Source of the DNA: Chryseobacterium sp.
GTDB taxonomy: Bacteria; Bacteroidota; Bacteroidia; Flavobacteriales; Weeksellaceae
Assembly (NCBI GenBank): GCA_031286615.1
Contig: JAITUA010000019.1
Location: 26,765 to 90,764 of the forward strand
Direction of reading: 5' to 3'
Length of the DNA: 64,000 nt
Positions within the stretch are counted from its first letter, which is position 1, and each line of letters starts with the position of its first letter. Positions 58,108 through 64,000 of the stretch are shown in pieces. Under the pieces are notes generated by a model. That model was not told the DNA's origin. It ran no database searches and worked only from the letters and a program-made list of their open reading frames with translations. A program made the position numbers and the translations under genes.

Positions 58108-59619
58108 TTAATTAACGGTTTCTACAGCTGTTTTCTGCTTCATACTTCCTGTTTCAGAGAATCTCAGATGCCAGCTGAATGATTCTTCGAGCAAATGAGG
58201 GGTGTGTCCTCCTCTTTCGCATGCTCTGTCAAAATAAGATTGCAATTCTTCTTTATAATCAGGATGAACACAGTTATCAATAATTTTCTGTGCTCTTTCT
58301 CTTGGTGCCAATCCTCGTAAATCTGCTAATCCGATATCGGTCACCAGAATATCTACATCATGTTCGGTATGATCTGTATGAGAAACCATTGGAAGAACAT
58401 GGGAGATATTGTTGCCTTTTGAAGCTGCCTGAGTTACAAAAATACTTAAATAAGCATTTCTCGCAAAGTCACCGGAACCTCCGATTCCGTTCATTATTTT
58501 TGTTCCTCCGATATGAGTAGAGTTTACATTTCCGTAGATATCAAATTCAATAGCAGTGTTGATGGCGATGACTCCTAATCTTCTGATCAGTCCCGGAGTA
58601 TTGGAAATATTCTGAGGTCTTAACACGAATTTGTCTTTATATTTTGAAAGGTTTCCTAAGACTCTTTCATAGCATTCCTGAGAAACGGTAATGGATGATG
58701 CTGATGCGAAGCTCAATTTCCCAGAATCGATCAGATCGAATGTACTGTCCTGAAGCACTTCTGAAAACATGGTCAGGTCATAAAAATTACTGTCTTTGAA
58801 TCCGGTTAGAACTGCATTGGCTACTTTACCGATACCCGCCTGAAGGGGAAGTAATCTGTCTGTAAGGCGTCCTAACAGAACCTCATTTTCAAAGAATGCA
58901 AGAAGATGTTTGGCTATAGCTTTTGTCTTTTCGTCCGGTTCTGCAATGTCTGCCGGGCTGTCTTTACGGTTAGTAAAAACTATGGCTTCAATTTTTTCAG
59001 GATCTACAGGAATACTTTTTCTTCCGATCTTGTTCCATGGAGCTACAATAGGAATGACATTTCTGTAAGGATAATCTTCTGCCTGGTAGATGTCATGGAT
59101 TCCATAGACTTCTTCGGGAACTTCTGTGTTGATTTCAATGATTACTTTTTTAGCCAAAGCAGCGAAGGTTACTGAATTACCCACAGAAGTGGTAGGAACA
59201 ATGCTTCCGTCTCTTTCAATATAGGCGGCTTCGATAATGGCTACATCAATGCTCTGAAGATTTTTGGTATGGAGAAGTTCGGCACTTTCACTTAAATGCT
59301 GGTCGATGAATAGGATTTCACCGTTGTTGATTTTGTTTCTTAAAATAGGATCTACCTGGAAGGGCATTCTTTTCTTTAAAACATTAGCTTCTGCAAGCTT
59401 TCCGTCGGTACCGTGCCCCAGTGAAGCTCCGGTCATTAAAGTGACTTTAAGGTCTTCTGTTTTTCCTCTTTCTGCAAGTGCCGGCAAAATAGCTTTGCTG
59501 TCACCTGCTTTTGTAAAGCCGCTGGACCCGATGGTCATACCGTCTTTAATGATTTTTACAGCATTTTCTGCCGTGGTTACTTTTTGGTGTAGACTTTCTA
59601 ATCTGATTCTTTCTAACAT
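58108..59619 (-). CDS. Succinate CoA transferase (acetyl-CoA hydrolase/transferase family)
   Basis: A 503-residue enzyme of the YgfH/AarC-like branch (SucCoA:acetate CoA transferase). The active-site Glu is E287 in TMFSEVLQDSTFD, SSGFTKAGDSKAILPAL opens the first domain and GIGGSGDFARNAYLS forms the oxyanion and CoA site. It converts succinyl-CoA plus acetate (or acetoacetate) to succinate and acyl-CoA. A -7 element TAAATTTG lies at 59703-59710. It lies 382 bases downstream of hmgA on the same strand. Confidence 0.92.
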   Translation of the reverse strand: MLERIRLESLHQKVTTAENAVKIIKDGMTIGSSGFTKAGDSKAILPALAERGKTEDLKVTLMTGASLGHGTDGKLAEANVLKKRMPFQVDPILRNKINNGEILFIDQHLSESAELLHTKNLQSIDVAIIEAAYIERDGSIVPTTSVGNSVTFAALAKKVIIEINTEVPEEVYGIHDIYQAEDYPYRNVIPIVAPWNKIGRKSIPVDPEKIEAIVFTNRKDSPADIAEPDEKTKAIAKHLLAFFENEVLLGRLTDRLLPLQAGIGKVANAVLTGFKDSNFYDLTMFSEVLQDSTFDLIDSGKLSFASASSITVSQECYERVLGNLSKYKDKFVLRPQNISNTPGLIRRLGVIAINTAIEFDIYGNVNSTHIGGTKIMNGIGGSGDFARNAYLSIFVTQAASKGNNISHVLPMVSHTDHTEHDVDILVTDIGLADLRGLAPRERAQKIIDNCVHPDYKEELQSYFDRACERGGHTPHLLEESFSWHLRFSETGSMKQKTAVETVN

Positions 59620-59702
59620 GTAATATTGATTTTGTTTTAAACCACCATTACTTAGGATACGTCATGAAAAATAATGATGGCTAATATGTTAACCATACCT
59701 CA

Positions 59703-59710
59703 CAAATTTA
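59703..59710 (-). promoter_or_regulatory. -7 element of the succinate CoA transferase gene
   Basis: TAAATTTG (minus strand) matches TAnnTTTG. It would give a leader of about 75 bases before the ATG at 59619. No consensus -33 box. Confidence 0.5.
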
Positions 59711-59714
59711 CGAA

Positions 59715-59751
59715 AAAAGACACTTTAAATAAAGGATTTAAAGCGTCTTTT
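59715..59751 (-). terminator. Terminator of hmgA
   Basis: AAAAGACaCTTTAAAT and ATTTAAAGcGTCTTTT form a 16-position stem with one mismatch over five bases, followed on the minus strand by TTTTTT. The B2 palindrome stands between it and the hmgA stop. Confidence 0.75.
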
Positions 59752-59826
59752 GTATGTATTCAGTAATACTTTTTGATATGAACCGGATAGACTTTTTTAA
59801 TGTAAAATAAATTTGTTTGAATTTTA

Positions 59827-59960
59827 ACCACAAAAGTCACAAAGAATTATATTTAAACACTTTAGTTTTCTTAAGAAAGTGTTCAATAATTATTGTATAA
59901 AGTACACATTAGAAGAAAATCTTAGATTTTCAAAACTTTAGTGTTTAGATCTTTTGTGGT
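59827..59960. repeat. 134-bp gene-free palindromic element with GxxExxY-type arms (B2)
   Basis: The left end ACCACAAAAGTCACAAAG (59827-59844) is nearly identical to the arms of the GxxExxY unit at 51996-52478, and the right end CTTTTGTGGT (59951-59960) is its inverse. An inner pair AAACACTTTAGTTTT (59855-59869) and AAAACTTTAGTGTTT (59932-59946) strengthens the stem. No coding frame lies inside. The 59620-59998 gap thus contains a promoter, a terminator and this element. Confidence 0.7.
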
Positions 59961-59998
59961 TTATATTAAAATTTAAAGTTGTTTTAATTTTTACTGTT

Positions 59999-61150
59999 TT
60001 ATTCCAACCATGAAGTTTTATAAGAAGGGTCTTCTACTTTTAAAGCTTCTTCGGTAATTTTCAAAGGACGGAAAGGATCAACCATAACGGCATATTCTTC
60101 TGTGAATTTTTTACCGATACTCCTTTCCATGGCTCCCGGGTGAGGTCCGTGTACAATTCCTCCGGGGTGAAGCGTGAAGTCCATCAAGTCAATATGATTA
60201 CGGCTCATGAAATCTCCTTCTGTGTAGAACAATACCTCATCAGAATCAATATTGGAGTGATTGTAAGGTGCCGGAATAGCCTGTGGATGGTAATCATACA
60301 TTCTTGCACAGAATGAGCATACTACGAAATTGTGACCTTCAAAATTCTGGTGAACCGGAGGCGGTTGGTGAATTCTTCCGGTAATCGGTTCGAAATTTTT
60401 AATATTGAATTTATAAGGATAAAAATATCCGTCCCAGCCTACTACATCAAACGGATGTGTTGCATAGATGAAGTCAGTGATCTGGTTTTCTTTTTTAACT
60501 TTAATCAGGAATTCTCCTTTTTCGTCAACAGGTTCTTTGAAAACAGGAGCAATCATATCTCTTTCGCAGAACGGAGAGTGTTCCAAAAGCTGCCCGAATT
60601 CATTTCTGTATCTCTTTGGAGTGTAAATAGGAGAGTGGCTTTCCAATACGAAAAATACAGTATCGTCAGACTTCAGTTCTACCTGATAAATAGTTCCTCT
60701 AGGAATAATAAGATAATCTCCGGTAACGAACTCAAGATCTCCTACAAATGTTTTCAAAATTCCGGTTCCGTTATGAACGTATAAAAGTTCATCACATTCC
60801 GCATTTTTGTAGAAGTAATCCATAGATTTTCTTGGCTTGGCCAATCCCATTTTCAGATCATTGTTCATCAAAAGGATTTTTCGGCTGTCCATAAAATCGT
60901 CTTCAGGAGTTACATTCATTCCCTTAAACATTCTTGGAGCAACGTTTTTTTCCACAGCTATTTTTGGAGTTACATCTTTCGGCTCACCGATAGATTTTAT
61001 CTGCGTAGGGCGGTGGATATGATATAACAGAGAAGAAATACCATGGAAGCCTTCTGTACCGAATAGCTGTTCATAGTAAAATTTATCTTCCGGAGACTTA
61101 AAGATCGTATGTCTTTTTGGTGGGATATTTCCCGCTAGATGATATCTCAT
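59999..61150 (-). CDS. hmgA: Homogentisate 1,2-dioxygenase
   Basis: A 383-residue cupin-type iron enzyme that opens the ring of homogentisate to maleylacetoacetate. AGNIPPKRHTIFKSPE opens the protein. The iron site is in the C-terminal part, with NHSNIDSDEVLFYTEGDFMS (His and Glu ligands) and HPGGIVHGPHPGAME (His). The length is shorter than the ~440 residues of proteobacterial enzymes, a known bacterial variation. A TAAATTTG -7 element lies at 61173-61180. The next step, maleylacetoacetate isomerase, is not encoded in this window. Confidence 0.94.
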   Translation of the reverse strand: MRYHLAGNIPPKRHTIFKSPEDKFYYEQLFGTEGFHGISSLLYHIHRPTQIKSIGEPKDVTPKIAVEKNVAPRMFKGMNVTPEDDFMDSRKILLMNNDLKMGLAKPRKSMDYFYKNAECDELLYVHNGTGILKTFVGDLEFVTGDYLIIPRGTIYQVELKSDDTVFFVLESHSPIYTPKRYRNEFGQLLEHSPFCERDMIAPVFKEPVDEKGEFLIKVKKENQITDFIYATHPFDVVGWDGYFYPYKFNIKNFEPITGRIHQPPPVHQNFEGHNFVVCSFCARMYDYHPQAIPAPYNHSNIDSDEVLFYTEGDFMSRNHIDLMDFTLHPGGIVHGPHPGAMERSIGKKFTEEYAVMVDPFRPLKITEEALKVEDPSYKTSWLE

Positions 61151-61172
61151 TTTACTTTCGTATGTAGTTTCT

Positions 61173-61180
61173 CAAATTTA
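61173..61180 (-). promoter_or_regulatory. -7 element of hmgA
   Basis: TAAATTTG (minus strand) matches TAnnTTTG, 22 bases before the ATG at 61150. No clear -33 box. Confidence 0.5.
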
Positions 61181-61226
61181 ATCATTTTTCATGAATTTGG
61201 CTTAATCTATATTTTTCCGGCAAAGT

Positions 61227-61266
61227 TTTGTATTTAAAAAATAATTGTTAGATTTGTCTAACAATT
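61227..61266 (+). promoter_or_regulatory. Promoter with overlapping perfect dyad (candidate operator)
   Basis: TTTG (61227-61230) and TAGATTTG (61249-61256) are 18 bases apart, a good Bacteroidota promoter. AATTGTTAGA (61243-61252) and TCTAACAATT (61257-61266) are perfect 10-bp inverted arms around TTTG, centred on the -7 box. A repressor bound here would block transcription of the TonB receptor. An upstream TTG (61245) lies in this dyad and is rejected as a start. Confidence 0.65.
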
Positions 61267-61274
61267 TTAATTTC

Positions 61275-63344
61275 ATGAAGCGAATACTATTTTCTATCAC
61301 TTTTTTATCATCATATTGTTTTGCGCAGGAAACAGACAGCTTAAGTTTGCAGCCCAATAAAAACCTGGATTCTGCCAGAGTTACCAAAAGAGAAATCAAA
61401 ACAAGTAACATTGAAGATGTAGTGGTTACCGGAACTATAAAACCGATGAGCAGATCCAAAAGTCCTGTGGCAGTAGAGATCTACAGCCAGAAATTCTTTC
61501 AGAAGAACCCAACTCCAAGTATTTTTGAAGCTATTGCTATGGTGAATGGAGTAAAACCTCAGCTGAACTGTTCTGTGTGTAATACAGGAGATATCCACAT
61601 CAATGGATTGGAAGGTCCTTACACTATGATTCTGATTGACGGAATGCCGATTGTAAGTTCACTTTCCACCGTATATGGATTGAGTGGAATCCCAAATAGT
61701 CTGGTGGATAGAATAGAGGTGGTAAAAGGTCCTGCATCGTCCATTTATGGATCTGAAGCGATGGGAGGGGTAATTAATATTATTACTAAGAATGCCTTGA
61801 CTGCTCCCAAGCTAAGTGTAGATATGATGACGAGTACATGGAGTGAGAATAATCTTGATCTCTCTACCAAGTTTAACGTAGGAAAGAATGCCGCTTCATT
61901 ATTAAGTTTAAATTATTTCAGCTTTCAGGAAAGAATAGATCAAAACAAAGATAATTTTACAGATGCCACTTTACAGAGCAGAATTTCAGTTTTTAACAAA
62001 TGGAATTTTAAAAGAAAGGAAAACAGGCAGGCAAGTTTTGCAATGAGATACCTGTATGAAGACCGTTTTGGGGGAGAAATGCAGTGGAACAAATCTTACC
62101 GTGGAAGTGATCAGGTGTACGGAGAAAGTATTTATACCAACCGGGCAGAAGTTTTCGGGTTGTATGAATGGCCAATGAAGGAACATATTGTGACTCAGTT
62201 TTCTTACAATTATCATGACCAGAATTCATTTTACGGATCAAATCCTTTCAATGCAACGCAGAAGGTCGCTTTTGTACAGACGTATTGGGACAGAAGCTTC
62301 GGAAAGCATGATATCACGGCCGGACTTACTTTCAAAAGAACTTTTTACGACGACAACACTCCGGGAACATTAGCCGCAGATGGCATCACCAATGCCCCGA
62401 TGAAATCACCGATCTGGGGAGCTTTTGTCCAGGATCAGTGGGAGATTAATGATAAAAATACCCTGTTGCTTGGATACCGGTATGATTATGATAAGGTACA
62501 CCATTCTGTACACTCACCGAGGTTAGCATGGAAATTTTCACCCAATCCGTATCATACGCTGCGTTTCAATTTTGGAACAGGGTTCAGAGTGGTTAATTTG
62601 TTTACGGAAGATCATGCTGCGCTGACAGGTTCAAGGGAAGTGGTGGTAAAATCAGATCTTAAGCCGGAAAGATCAGTGAACGGAAACCTGAATTATATCT
62701 GGAAAATTCCTGTGGGAAACCGTTTGGTAAATCTTGATGCTTCTGCATTCTATACCTATTTCAGTAATAAAATTGTAGGTGATTTTGATTCTGATCCTAA
62801 TAAAATCATTTATGATAATCTTCACGGATATGGAATTTCAAGAGGAGCTTCCCTGAATGTTGATTTTGCATTTCAGTTTCCACTGAGTGTCAATCTAGGA
62901 GTAACTTATCTTGATGTATACCAGAAATTTGATAATGAAAATCAAAAAACACAGCAGCTGCATGCCCCAAAGTGGAGTGGAACATACAATCTGACTTATA
63001 AGTTTCCAAGTAACCTGACTATAGATTTTACAGGACAGTTTTATGGGCCAATGAGACTCCCTGTTCTGCAGAATGACTATCGACCTGAGTATTCACCATT
63101 CTATTCTTTGGCTAATATTCAGGTGTCAAAGAGTTTCAAATCAGGATTTGAAGTGTACTGCGGAATCAAGAATTTATTCAACTTTACCCCTAAAGATCCT
63201 TTGATGAGACCGTTTGACCCATTTGATAAACATGTTGATGACCCTATCAACAATCCCAATCATTATACTTTTGATACGGCATATGGCTATGCTCCAATGC
63301 AGCGTATCAGAGGTTTCCTGGGAGTAAAATATACTTTAAAATGA
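61275..63344 (+). CDS. TonB-dependent receptor with plug CxxC motif
   Basis: A 689-residue outer-membrane receptor from the ATG at 61275 (MKRILFSITFLSSYCFAQ, signal peptide). TSNIEDVVVTGTIKPMSRSK begins the plug. QLNCSVCNTGDIHINGLEG has C99-x-x-C102, and IEVVKGPASSIYGSEAMGG is the plug core. A ~22-strand barrel follows. The plug resembles BtuB/FecA-type receptors, but the ligand is unknown; the CxxC motif would suit a metal such as copper. The thioredoxin-like gene overlaps the stop by 4 bases (ATGA), so the two are co-translated. An operator-like dyad covers the promoter. Confidence 0.92.
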   Translation: MKRILFSITFLSSYCFAQETDSLSLQPNKNLDSARVTKREIKTSNIEDVVVTGTIKPMSRSKSPVAVEIYSQKFFQKNPTPSIFEAIAMVNGVKPQLNCSVCNTGDIHINGLEGPYTMILIDGMPIVSSLSTVYGLSGIPNSLVDRIEVVKGPASSIYGSEAMGGVINIITKNALTAPKLSVDMMTSTWSENNLDLSTKFNVGKNAASLLSLNYFSFQERIDQNKDNFTDATLQSRISVFNKWNFKRKENRQASFAMRYLYEDRFGGEMQWNKSYRGSDQVYGESIYTNRAEVFGLYEWPMKEHIVTQFSYNYHDQNSFYGSNPFNATQKVAFVQTYWDRSFGKHDITAGLTFKRTFYDDNTPGTLAADGITNAPMKSPIWGAFVQDQWEINDKNTLLLGYRYDYDKVHHSVHSPRLAWKFSPNPYHTLRFNFGTGFRVVNLFTEDHAALTGSREVVVKSDLKPERSVNGNLNYIWKIPVGNRLVNLDASAFYTYFSNKIVGDFDSDPNKIIYDNLHGYGISRGASLNVDFAFQFPLSVNLGVTYLDVYQKFDNENQKTQQLHAPKWSGTYNLTYKFPSNLTIDFTGQFYGPMRLPVLQNDYRPEYSPFYSLANIQVSKSFKSGFEVYCGIKNLFNFTPKDPLMRPFDPFDKHVDDPINNPNHYTFDTAYGYAPMQRIRGFLGVKYTLK

Positions 63345-63802
63345 AAAAAATAACTTTATTTTTAATGTTAGTGCCCTGTTTTTATCTGTCTCAGATGAAG
63401 ACAGGCACTTTTTCTGAATGGGAGGTTCTGCAAAAAAAAGAATCCAGGCCAGTGGTGATCCATCTTTATACAGATTGGTGTGCGGTCTGTAAAATTGAAT
63501 CTTACCGTTTGAGTAAAGATAAGGAACTGATAGGAATGATGAATGAACATTTTTATTTCATCAATTTTGAAGCGGAAAAAACGAAGGAGACCATTCATTT
63601 TCAGAATCAGGAATTTGAATATCTGCAGAATGGAAATTCGGGAATTCATGAATTGGCGCTGGCTTTGTCAAAAAATAGAAATCAGCCTGTTTATCCTTTA
63701 TGGGTATTCCTGGATAAGCATCAGAATCTGGTGTATTATCAGGAGGGGCAGATGACGCCTGAGAGAATGAAGGAGAAACTGAAGGAGATTTCTGCTTTGT
63801 AA
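63341..63802 (+). CDS. Exported thioredoxin-like protein
   Basis: A 153-residue protein with a signal peptide (MKKITLFLMLVPCFYLSQ) and a thioredoxin fold. The active site is WCAVCK (C47, C50) in IHLYTDWCAVCKIESYRL, typical of periplasmic thiol proteins. QPVYPLWVFLDKHQNLVYY holds the cis-Pro region. It overlaps the receptor stop by 4 bases, so it likely handles a cysteine-containing partner or metal with that receptor. Substrate unknown. Confidence 0.9.
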   Translation: MKKITLFLMLVPCFYLSQMKTGTFSEWEVLQKKESRPVVIHLYTDWCAVCKIESYRLSKDKELIGMMNEHFYFINFEAEKTKETIHFQNQEFEYLQNGNSGIHELALALSKNRNQPVYPLWVFLDKHQNLVYYQEGQMTPERMKEKLKEISAL

Positions 63803-63821
63803 AGTGTTTGTTTTTGTTGGG

Positions 63822-63991
63822 AAACGCAAAGGCGCAAAGTTTTTTCTTTTATTATGCTGTAAGACGCAAGGATTTTATCTGCGATAAAATTGTATATTCC
63901 TAATACTATATGCATTAATCCTTGCTGAAAATTTCGATTTTCTTGCGCCTTAAGGCAGTATGTTATTAAATTTCTTTGCGCCTTTGCGTTT
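63822..63991. repeat. Long palindromic element with AAACGCAAAGGCGCAAAG arms (C1)
   Basis: AAACGCAAAGGCGCAAAG (63822-63839) and CTTTGCGCCTTTGCGTTT (63974-63991) are perfect 18-bp inverted arms around about 134 bases. Smaller dyads lie inside (GACGCAAG facing CTTGCGCC, and ATTTTAT facing ATAAAAT). It follows the thioredoxin-like gene directly and runs nearly to the window end. The arm core is related to families A and B. Confidence 0.75.
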
Positions 63992-64000
63992 GTCCAACTT

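Overview
The window looks like chromosome of a Chryseobacterium-like flavobacterium (Bacteroidota, Weeksellaceae). The reasons are low GC content, many promoters of the Bacteroidota form TTTG-N(18-22)-TAnnTTTG, weak Shine-Dalgarno sequences, two proteins with type IX secretion (T9SS) C-terminal sorting domains, two TonB-dependent receptors, a PNGase F-II-like glycan amidase and a complete set of flavobacterial housekeeping genes. I see no rRNA, tRNA, CRISPR array, prophage or classical insertion sequence. The species assignment is an inference.

Layout. 0-3 kb: two small membrane proteins and a split transketolase (two genes). 3-7.4 kb: a secreted HExxH metalloprotease with a T9SS tag and a sodium:solute symporter. 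7.5-13.4 kb: a minus-strand group of small redox/stress genes (YjdJ-type acetyltransferases, OsmC, YjdI-type Fe-S protein, TMEM175-like channel, FMN reductase, two pirins) and a DHA2 drug exporter. 13.5-20.5 kb: asnB, a PNGase F-II-like enzyme, an RsmB-type rRNA methyltransferase and a PhnA/YjdM-type zinc ribbon protein. 20.8-34 kb: a lone ABC ATPase, YceI lipoprotein, pheS, ferredoxin reductase plus 2Fe-2S ferredoxin, a serine hydrolase, a LOG-family enzyme, pepD, a LURP-one-like protein, recR, a glycosyltransferase and secG. 34-46 kb: a paired M16 peptidase operon, a UvrD-type helicase, a large TonB receptor and CstA. 46-51 kb: esterases, a DUF3037/HipA-like kinase pair, a T9SS-tagged SGNH/PKD protein and an Ivy-like lysozyme inhibitor lipoprotein. 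51-61 kb: tyrosine catabolism (fahA, hppD, hmgA, a flavin reductase and two CoA transferases). 61-64 kb: a TonB receptor overlapping a thioredoxin-like gene.

The most unusual content lies between the genes. Nine long imperfect palindromes (about 120-480 bp) have outer arms that share a core resembling AAACgCaAAGnnCGCAAAG. Six belong to one clear family (14.5, 19.9, 32.0, 37.8, 40.5 and 40.7 kb), with a conserved inner stem of the type CGCAAAGGCGTTTCACTCAGC. Two have ACCACAAAAGtCACAAAG arms (52.0 and 59.8 kb), and one has AAACGCAAAGGCGCAAAG arms (63.8 kb). The 52.0-kb copy is 483 bp long and contains, between 19-bp inverted arms, only a GxxExxY gene of the PD-(D/E)XK nuclease-like type. The 59.8-kb copy is a 134-bp gene-free version with nearly the same arms. 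This looks like a non-autonomous/gene-bearing repeat pair, comparable in logic to REP elements and RAYT. It is the best candidate here for an undescribed system. Further unrelated inverted-repeat families lie at 0.9, 10.9, 43.9 and 51.0 kb.

Several gene starts were moved downstream because the nominal start (often TTG or GTG) lies inside the -7 promoter element TAnnTTTG. For recR and the ABC ATPase the -7 element sits only 4-5 bases before the ATG, which suggests leaderless mRNAs.
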